Below, in pieces: positions 1-5,014 of a stretch of DNA of 6,693 nucleotides. The notes under the pieces are model-generated. The model saw only the letters and a program-made list of their open reading frames with translations, was not told the DNA's origin and made no database searches. The number at the start of each line of letters is the position of its first letter. Positions within the stretch are counted from its first letter, which is position 1. This DNA is from CAYLJO01 sp964383905 (GTDB lineage Bacteria > Acidobacteriota > Blastocatellia > Pyrinomonadales > Pyrinomonadaceae). The translations under genes were made by a program, and so were the position numbers. Location: positions 1 through 6,693 of the forward strand of contig CAYLJO010000289.1 of the NCBI GenBank assembly GCA_964383905.1. Direction: 5' to 3'.

Positions 1-31
1 CTAGGACAGGTAGACGATTTCTCTACCGTAG

Positions 32-292
32 TCTCCGAAATTTTTACGTCAGAGAAACCTAGAGATCTTCTCCCACAACCTCGAGCGCACAACCGACATG
101 TTCCCCCACCTCATGTGGGCCGTGCGCGGGCAGTTCGATGCGAGGAACGCCATCATCGAAGTGGAGGCGCTGGCCGTCAACCTCGCGAGCGGGGGGTTCC
201 CACCCGCCCCTGAGACTATCCTGCAGATTTATTGCAGTTTTACAAGAAGAGCGTCCCCCCCTGAACCACTCGGTGGGGTGAGTCATGATTGA
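32..292 (+). pseudogene. Unrecognised coding remnant (possible gene C-terminus)
   Basis: This frame is open from just after a TAG at 29-31 to a TGA at 290-292. The stretch from about 62 to 190 has the codon pattern of a real gene: third positions are mostly G or C (for example CTC GAG CGC, GTG GAG GCG CTG GCC GTC). The translation there reads plausibly (LERTTDMFPHLMWAVRGQF and then EVEALAVN). After about residue 55 it becomes Pro/Gly-rich and less protein-like. An internal ATG at 98 would give 64 residues, but no Shine-Dalgarno sequence precedes it. The coding pattern also begins upstream of that ATG, so a truncated C-terminal piece of an older gene is more likely than a small complete gene. 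I do not recognise the family. The last codons overlap the PilZ start at 285 by 8 bases. It could also be a chance open frame in GC-rich DNA. Confidence 0.3.
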
Positions 293-685
293 AGAGAACG
301 ATGCTTCCAATGACGGGAGGGCGCCTGAGATCGATTTCCAGTGGAGCGATAATCGGCGTGCTCAGCCCCGGTACCCGCTCAACGTGCCGGTGAATTCACC
401 CTTGAAGGTGTACCATAAGTAGTGGTCGAGCGGGGGGTCGGACATGACATCGGCTTAGGCGGCGCGCGGATCATACCGCCGAAAGCTACCCAGAGCAGCA
501 TCCACATTGGTGCACGCGTGCGGCTGCGCTTAACCGTCGAGCGTATCAATGAGTCCTTAGAATTAGCGGGAACGGTGGTGCATATTGGTCCGCACCGCGG
601 TTTTGGCATTCGGTTTGCGGCGCTCTCGGGGGAGATGCGGATGCGGTTGAAACGGCTCTTGACCGAGTTAGCGAAAGCCCACTGA
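285..685 (+). pseudogene. PilZ-domain gene broken by a frameshift and a stop codon
   Basis: PilZ domains bind cyclic di-GMP and pass the signal to motility, biofilm or secretion machinery. The ATG at 285 opens 45 codons that include the RxxxR element (R25 and R29 in RRAQPRYPLNVPV), then reach TAG at 420-422. From 392 the second frame reads EFTLEGVP, then TAA at 416-418, then VVVERGVGHDIGLGGARI, continuing to TGA at 683-685. Joining the two frames gives one continuous PilZ domain of about 130 residues. The lesions are therefore a one-base loss near 391 and a nonsense codon 8 codons later. The D-x-S-x-x-G motif appears as DIGLGG, with Gly in place of Ser, so ligand binding may have been weak even before breakage. 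A GTG at 422 could in principle restart the C-terminal 87 residues, but without the arginines. The purine stretch GGTGGGGTGAG before ATG 285 is a poor ribosome binding site. Family assignment is firm; the decay could be tested for sequencing error. Confidence 0.8.
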
Positions 686-696
686 AGCAAGGCTGC

Positions 697-724
697 TGGA
701 CCGCCCGGAAATTGGGCCGGACCA
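697..724 (+). other. Imperfect hairpin after the PilZ pseudogene
   Basis: Bases 697-706 (TGGACCGCCC) pair with 714-724, with one A-A mismatch, one bulge and a 7-base loop (GGAAATT), starting 12 bases after the PilZ stop. The stem is GC-rich and its position fits a transcription terminator. No T-run follows it directly, so intrinsic termination is doubtful. Confidence 0.3.
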
Positions 725-725
725 T

Positions 726-810
726 CAACCATCACGCCAGGCTATCAAAGTCGGAGGACGTTATTGCCCCATTTTTTTGGCCATAGCAGGCCAACCATCA
801 CAATGGCTAT
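726..810. repeat. Short direct-repeat pair CAACCATCAC-n-GGCTAT
   Basis: CAACCATCAC, 4 bases, GGCTAT lies at 726-745. CAACCATCAC, 3 bases, GGCTAT lies at 792-810. The two units begin 66 bases apart in the gap between the PilZ remnant and the right end of the IS element. They may be a local duplication or paired protein-binding sites; nothing in the sequence decides. Confidence 0.4.
777..794. repeat. Perfect 6-bp inverted repeat TTGGCC/GGCCAA
   Basis: TTGGCC at 777-782 pairs with GGCCAA at 789-794 around the loop ATAGCA. A run of seven T lies at 772-778, on the 5' side of the + strand hairpin and partly inside it. The order is therefore wrong for a + strand terminator, and on the - strand the hairpin is followed by A residues. 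Function unknown. Confidence 0.4.
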
Positions 811-862
811 ACGCATTACTGTTCAGCCAACAGATTTTATCCGTGGATCGGAAGTGACTACT

Positions 863-882
863 CCGCGCCCTAAAGTGCGCGG
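863..882 (-). repeat. IS right-end stem-loop overlapping the tnpB stop
   Basis: CCGCGC (863-868) and GCGCGG (877-882) form a perfect 6-bp stem with an 8-base loop. On the - strand it reads CCGCGC-ACTTTAGG-GCGCGG, with the tnpB stop TAG (872-870) inside the loop. In IS605-type elements such subterminal hairpins are recognised by TnpA, and the same region forms the 3' scaffold of the TnpB guide RNA (omega RNA). Confidence 0.65.
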
Positions 883-1747
883 CTTCTTTCCGCTTGTGGC
901 GGATAGCTTTGTAGGCCCAAAGCTAAGATATTGAGCGCGGCATTATGGTCACGGTCTAACCGCAAGCCGCATGAGCAATCATGGATCCGTTGCGACAAAT
1001 CTTTGGTGACTACGCGCGCGCGCAAGCCGAGCAGCGCCTTGTTGTCGCGCGTGGGTCAACGAGGCACACAACCCTACCGGCGCACTCTGCCTTGTAGAGC
1101 GTGAACTGCACAAGTTGATTCCACGCCGGATCCTCAATGCTCTTAGCAAGGCGATGGTTTTTGACCATCCCTTGAATGTTCAACTTCTCGAAAAAGATGG
1201 CACCGTAAAGTGTGACGATTGCATGACTGAGTTGATGGGCGAAGTTCTTACGCCTGAACCTGATTCGTTCGTGAATGCGAGCTGCCCATGTGCGTTTCTT
1301 CTTTCTCTGCGCCTTTGCCAGAGCCTTTTCATCCGAGCGAAAGAATCTTGGGTTTGGGATTTGCTCACCAGTCGAAAGTGTGGCGAACGAGGTGAGTCCG
1401 ACATCTATTCCAATTGCCTTATCGTTCACGGGCTGTGGCTCTGGCTCTACGTCAACCGAAAAGCACGCATACCATTTGCCTGTCGCAGAGCGCGTAATGG
1501 TCAGAGTCTTGATCTTGCCCTCAAGCTGGCGGTGCAACTTGATTCTAACACGTCCGATTTTGGAGAGGGTCAGCTTATCGCCCTTGAGCGAAAAGCCGGA
1601 CTGCGCGTATGTGAAGCTGTCGTATCGAGAGCGCGAACGAAAGCGCGGGAAGCCCGGCTTCTCTCCGGCTTTCACGCGCCGGAAGAAAGCCTGAAACGCC
1701 TTGTCCAGCTTTATTGGTCTATCGCTTAGGCAACCAACAGGCTTCAT
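870..1747 (-). pseudogene. tnpB: TnpB (RNA-guided nuclease of IS200/IS605), truncated and frameshifted
   Basis: TnpB is an RNA-guided DNA endonuclease related to Cas12. The ATG at 1747 opens 245 codons ending at TAG 1012-1010. Visible parts, counted from that ATG: LDKAFQAFFRRVKAGEKPGF (14-33), RuvC I Asp115 in GIDVGL, RuvC II Glu187 in FFEKLN, and the first zinc-finger cysteines in CSAC (239-242). Past the stop, the frame starting at 1013 reads VVTKDL, then HDCSCGLRLDRDHNAALNIL (the second zinc pair and RuvC III), ending at TAG 872-870. Intact homologues have two residues between CSxC and VV; here there are 8 bases, all CG alternation, so one extra CG dinucleotide explains the frameshift. About 90-100 N-terminal residues are missing compared with a usual length near 400. 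The linker between KALAKAQRKKK and AARIHERI also looks some 14 residues short. The second zinc pair is CxC rather than CxxC. Weak homology may extend upstream to about 1765. Family certain; inactivity likely. Confidence 0.88.
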
Positions 1748-1850
1748 CCCTACCTGAAGGAAGAGGACTTTGCCCTAAGATTTGTTAAAATGGTTGGCAC
1801 CAGGCCAGGAAGTGGAGCCGGTCACGCGCCGCTGCTATGAAGTTCTACCG

Positions 1851-3680
1851 CTAGCCGATGACGCGGGAATTGAGCACACCGGCCTGCACTAACAGTTCCC
1901 CCGTCTGCGGATCGACGATGCCGTTATTCTCCTTTTCAATGCTAGTTGCCTGTGTGTAGACGTCGCCCGCGAGAGGACGTTCGCGGAGCGCCCGTTTGAA
2001 GGCCCTGATCCGGTCGGCCTTCTCACCGGCTGCGCCCGGCCCGCCGTAATCCGTGAATCCGAAACCGCCCCACTCACTAATGACGAGCGGCGCCTGTCCC
2101 CGGTAAAAGTAAGGATCACCGACGACGAGCGGCTGCGCCGTTACCCCCATGGTCTCGCCGGCCACCAGTTTATCTAGCACTTCATTCCACCGCTCTACCT
2201 CCGGTGTGTAGACGTGCGCCGTCAACAGGTCCGACTTAAGGCGGCCACGGCGCGAAACGTGATTCCAGCCATCGTTATCAACTACCAGCACCTGTGGGCA
2301 GTGGAGCCGCATGTAGTCATAGGTGCTAGCGATGTAACGGCGGGTCTCGATGTTTGTCGCGATGTCCTGTACGCCCCAGTCCTCGTTAAAGAGACTCCAA
2401 ATACAGACGCTCGGATGCGAGGCGATAAAGGTGAGTATTCGCTGTAGCTCGGCCCAATGGTTATCGCGGCTGCGCTGGCTGGAGCTGTGCGGGCTCGGCA
2501 CCTCTACCCACAAGAGCATGCCCATCTCGTCGGCTAGGTCATAGATGCGCGGGTCAATGCCAGCGATGTGGATGCGGACGAGGTTACAGCCGAGCTGCTT
2601 CATCGCCCTCATGTGCATGCAGATCTGATCATACGTGGACGTGCCGGGCTGGTAGAGGATGCCGTCCAGGTAGAGCTGTTCGTTGTTGAAATAAATATGG
2701 TGGCCTCGGGCGGCGATCTTACGCAAGCCGAAGTTCGTTTCGATCCCCGCGGTGGCGCCCGTCGGGGCCACCAGCTCGGCACGCAAGTGATACAGATTCG
2801 GCGCCGCCGGCGACCAGAGCTTCGCCCCGGGTAGCGGGAACGGTACCCGCTGTGGTTGCTCGCCTGCGGCAAGGGGCAGCTTAAACTCCAGCACCGCGCC
2901 GTCGCCTTGGTACTGATGCTCGCTGACAGTGAGGCGCAGGGTATAGACCCCCGGATCATGGATGCGTGGCGTAATATCAAACTCGACGAGACGATCACGC
3001 AGGTTACTGACCACGTTCACGCGTGAGCGCAGCCGGTTTCGCTCAACCGGCTCGAGCCACACACTCCTGACCGCGCCGCTGATCGTCTGATACCAGATGC
3101 CGCCCTGCTTGTAGACGCGAGACTGCTGTTTGCCGCGCGGGATCTCGGCATCGAGCGAGTCCGCGATGCGGATTGTGAGGCGATTAACCGGTAGCAGGTT
3201 CTCCGGCGACAGCTCATAGCTGAAAGAGTTGTACTCGCCGAAGTGCGCCTCTTCACCTTCAATGGTCTTGAGCGGATGACCGTTGAGCCAGACACGCGTC
3301 TCGTACCCGCATGCTCCAAAGGTTACTTGTACAAAACTATCTGGAGACGATTCCCAATGTTGATCGAGCGAGAAGTCGCGCTCGTACCACGCGATGACCT
3401 GATCCTGCCACGGTGGGGTGAGCTCCTGCGCCTCGCGTCCCGCTGCGAGATGTGACTCGATCGAGCCCGGAAAACGGGCCGTTTCTGCGTACCGGTGTCC
3501 GAGGTACCACATCTCACGTATTCCGCGGTCCTCCAGATCGAGCGCGAACCGCCACTCGCCGTCGAGCAGTTCGTAGGGAGTCCGACGTCTGACCGAGCGC
3601 GGAAGTGGATTCAGCCCCTCGGCGACGATGGCAGCATCCATTGTTGTGCCCGGCTGTTCGGGATCAATCTGCGTTTCCAT
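1851..3680 (-). CDS. Glycoside hydrolase family 2 enzyme (beta-glucuronidase/beta-galactosidase-like)
   Basis: A retaining exo-glycosidase that should remove a terminal beta-linked sugar from an oligosaccharide or glycoconjugate; the substrate cannot be read from sequence. I chose the ATG at 3680 (609 residues) because AAAGGAG lies 9 bases upstream. The GTG at 3701 (616 residues) has no ribosome binding site. Numbered from that ATG: an N-terminal sugar-binding jelly-roll at about 30-210 (LLDGEWRF, then ARFPGSIESHL, then GGIWYQTISGAVRSVWLEPV), an Ig-like domain at about 211-323, and a TIM barrel at about 324-609. The acid/base Glu433 lies in WSLFNEDWG after Asn432. The nucleophile Glu536 lies in VISEWGG. 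The barrel end carries VYTQ and a KENNG segment typical of the family. No signal peptide or membrane segment is seen, so it should be cytoplasmic and act on imported sugars. No transporter or regulator is adjacent. It appears intact and full length; substrate-level naming would be a guess. Confidence 0.93.
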   Translation of the reverse strand: METQIDPEQPGTTMDAAIVAEGLNPLPRSVRRRTPYELLDGEWRFALDLEDRGIREMWYLGHRYAETARFPGSIESHLAAGREAQELTPPWQDQVIAWYERDFSLDQHWESSPDSFVQVTFGACGYETRVWLNGHPLKTIEGEEAHFGEYNSFSYELSPENLLPVNRLTIRIADSLDAEIPRGKQQSRVYKQGGIWYQTISGAVRSVWLEPVERNRLRSRVNVVSNLRDRLVEFDITPRIHDPGVYTLRLTVSEHQYQGDGAVLEFKLPLAAGEQPQRVPFPLPGAKLWSPAAPNLYHLRAELVAPTGATAGIETNFGLRKIAARGHHIYFNNEQLYLDGILYQPGTSTYDQICMHMRAMKQLGCNLVRIHIAGIDPRIYDLADEMGMLLWVEVPSPHSSSQRSRDNHWAELQRILTFIASHPSVCIWSLFNEDWGVQDIATNIETRRYIASTYDYMRLHCPQVLVVDNDGWNHVSRRGRLKSDLLTAHVYTPEVERWNEVLDKLVAGETMGVTAQPLVVGDPYFYRGQAPLVISEWGGFGFTDYGGPGAAGEKADRIRAFKRALRERPLAGDVYTQATSIEKENNGIVDPQTGELLVQAGVLNSRVIG

Positions 3681-3689
3681 GCTGTGTGG

Positions 3690-3696
3690 CTCCTTT
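3690..3696 (-). promoter_or_regulatory. Ribosome binding site that sets the GH2 start
   Basis: On the - strand this reads AAAGGAG, 9 bases before the ATG at 3680. It lies inside the reading frame that would begin at the GTG at 3701, which makes the downstream ATG the better start. Confidence 0.7.
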
Positions 3697-3807
3697 GTCA
3701 CCCGACCGCGTTTGCGTCAGAGATGAGCGTGCCTCATGTGAAGGCGGATCTAGAGAGCTTGGCGAGGAGCGCTAGTGCCACTGAGACGTGATGCTAACTC
3801 GCCCCCT

Positions 3808-3836
3808 ATTATACGCCGCCCCGGTGGTCTAATCCA
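3808..3836 (-). promoter_or_regulatory. Candidate sigma70-type promoter for the GH2 gene
   Basis: On the - strand a perfect TATAAT occupies 3813-3808. A weak -35 (TGGATT, 3836-3831; three of six consensus bases) lies 17 bases upstream. This would leave a leader of about 120 bases before the ATG at 3680. The -10 is convincing; the -35 is not strong. Confidence 0.5.
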
Positions 3837-4506
3837 CAATTTTTGACGTCCACCCGTAGTGATGATCAGCAGTCACGAATCTCGCAACCGGTTGGGCCGA
3901 TACATACCGTGACGAAGGTTGGACTCAGGGGTAGACTGCCAGAGATAAAAGATAGGCTGTGCGATGATGTAGCCGCCGGCAACTCGGGTGCTGCGTGCGA
4001 CTGGTGAGGAGGCGCTGGCGGTGCGGGATGGGTGCTGACCGGAGCGAAAAACGCGGGCGCCACGAGTGTGTGTAAAGAGGTGGCGCTATGCAGAAGTGTC
4101 AGTAAAGTGATGGTTCGGTGCAGAGGGCGCATGCTCTAACCACCCTCCGGCAACTAAATTGATCACAGGTCATGGTACACTTATGGACCCACTGAAACAG
4201 TGGCCTCTGCGTGCCCCATTAATCAGGGGAATAGTACCGAGCCTGCTTTCAGCGATAGACCCAGACCGCAATTCACCGGCGAGCCGCCCACATGATAGAT
4301 AAGAATAACTTCATTGCGAGTCCGGCGCATGGGGAGCCACCGGTGCGACCGAGCAAACAACCAGTAGGATCTGCCGCGCCAAAAGGTCACTCCGCCACTC
4401 GGAGCGTGACACGCCACGCGTGACGGGGTTGTGCCAGGGGCTGGGGCTCGCGCGTGGCTGATTGGCGGCAAGGCGGCCTTTGCCACGGGGTGGGTGCAGC
4501 CACAGG
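3837..4506. other. Gene-poor spacer, no recognisable gene
   Basis: About 670 bases without a coding region that I can support. Open frames on the - strand (3866-4132, 4223-4621, 4311-4628) give Pro/Ser/His-rich translations with no domain signature. All three + frames are broken by stops. The only local structure is the hairpin at 4189-4203 and a bulged inverted repeat near 4386-4410 (GTCAC-TCCG with CGGA-GC-GTGAC). Given the DUF4214 remnants just downstream, this may be eroded coding DNA, but no homology can be read by eye. Confidence 0.5.
4189..4203. repeat. Perfect hairpin CCACTG-AAA-CAGTGG
   Basis: A 6-bp stem with a 3-base loop in the spacer. No T-run follows on the + strand (GCCTCTGCG), so it is not a convincing terminator. 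It could be a decayed IS end or chance. Confidence 0.35.
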
Positions 4507-4677
4507 GGAGATTTCTTGGCGAAGTATCCACGCGCGATGAGTGACGCGCAGTTCGTGGATGCTGTGATGGCGACGGTGAAGGGCGCAGATGGGGTAGATC
4601 TCGCCTCACAGCGCGGGGCATTGATCAATCTGTATGATGGGTCTAGCGCTCGGTTTAGGCAAAATTTCCGGAACTAA
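4507..4677 (+). pseudogene. DUF4214-type module fragment, copy A
   Basis: The frame reads GDFLAKYPRAMSDAQFVDAV and then DGVDLASQRGALINLYDG before losing similarity and stopping at TAA 4675-4677. This matches, from memory, the middle of DUF4214 modules, which sit at the C-terminus of large secreted proteins in Acidobacteriota and elsewhere: F-x-A-x-YP-x-x-M-x-x-AQFVD, then a GVDL-x-SQR-x-ALI-x-L motif. The expected continuation (a YRLADDN-like segment, then FLFWLGQ-like) is absent, as is any upstream host protein. The open frame extends back to a TTG at 4462 with no similarity in that part and no ribosome binding site. It is therefore a fragment of about 40 recognisable residues rather than a small gene. 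A related, more decayed copy lies 225 bases downstream. Confidence 0.55.
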
Positions 4678-4737
4678 AATCTCATCCCAGGCTGTATCGA
4701 TAGGCCTTTAGGCAAATCGGCGAGATTCCACCCGTCA

Positions 4738-4857
4738 CTTTTGAGTAAATAGCCGAGCCCGATGAGGGGCGCGCAGTGTAGGGAGACGCGGCTTGAGACG
4801 ATGCAGGCAACTGACGGGGTGGATCTCACGTCACAGCGCAGCATATTGATGAGCTAA
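4738..4857 (+). pseudogene. DUF4214-type module fragment, copy B (more decayed)
   Basis: From the ATG at 4762, 32 codons align without gaps to copy A from 4537; I count 62 identical bases of 96. The clearest match is DGVDLTSQRSILM against DGVDLASQRGALI. Similarity also extends a few codons upstream, where LLSK-stop-PSPM aligns with FLAKYPRAM and the Tyr codon has become TAG (4750-4752). The frame ends at TAA 4855-4857. The first half of the copy (CRETRLETMQA) has lost its protein character, which implies long relaxed selection. It cannot be a working gene. Confidence 0.5.
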
Positions 4858-4987
4858 ATCGAAACTCGTGAATGGTACACTGGAAATTTGCTTGTTTTCG
4901 CCGCAACCCCTGTTTTTACGGCCTTGCTGTAGTTGAACGTGAAAAATTTGGTTGTACCAATCTTGTAAGTTACTATCTTATCGGAAC

Positions 4988-4996
4988 TGGTATAAT
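4988..4996 (+). promoter_or_regulatory. Extended -10 promoter of the S8 peptidase gene
   Basis: TGGTATAAT combines a perfect TATAAT (4991-4996) with the TGn extension that can replace a -35 box. No good -35 lies at 16-18 bases; TTGTAA at 4963-4968 is 22 bases away. Transcription would start near 5003, giving a leader of only about 12 bases. Confidence 0.65.
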
Positions 4997-5002
4997 ACAT
5001 TC

Positions 5003-5009
5003 AGAGGAG
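5003..5009 (+). promoter_or_regulatory. Strong ribosome binding site of the S8 peptidase gene
   Basis: AGAGGAG lies 5 bases before the ATG at 5015. It supports that start and sits almost at the predicted 5' end of the transcript. Confidence 0.75.
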
Positions 5010-5014
5010 CTGTA

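Larger units (their letters stand above)
854..1747 (-). mobile_element. Decayed IS200/IS605-family element (tnpB only)
   Basis: The element consists of a broken tnpB and a recognisable right end. The right end is a stem-loop over the tnpB stop followed on the - strand by GGAGTAGTCAC, much like the ends of other IS605-type elements that I recall. I place the outer boundary at about 854. No tnpA (Y1 transposase) is present, and no left end is visible, because the 5' part of tnpB is missing and the GH2 gene begins about 100 bases away. It is most likely an immobile relic or a formerly non-autonomous copy. The exact boundaries are inferred. Confidence 0.75.

Noticed and set aside
59..310. 83-residue - strand frame at the left end
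   Set aside because: It lies opposite the + strand frame, which has the better codon pattern, and shows no motif of its own.
772..794. Hairpin with a T7 run as an intrinsic terminator
   Set aside because: The T-run precedes the hairpin on the + strand, and on the - strand the hairpin is followed by A residues; the order is wrong on both strands.
1115..1729. 204-residue open frame on the + strand opposite tnpB (also 1275-1694)
   Set aside because: Antisense shadow of tnpB; the - strand frame carries clear TnpB motifs and the + strand translation has no domain character.
3866..4132. 88-residue - strand frame rich in Pro, His and Ser
   Set aside because: No domain signature, no ribosome binding site and low-complexity composition; treated as a chance frame in GC-rich spacer.
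4110..4145. tRNA-like D-arm string (GGTTAGAGCATGC on the - strand)
   Set aside because: No GTTCGA-type T-arm, no anticodon stem and no acceptor pairing at the right distance.
4223..4628. Overlapping - strand frames of 132 and 105 residues
   Set aside because: They mutually overlap, run antisense to DUF4214 copy A and have Arg/Pro/Ser-rich translations without recognisable motifs.
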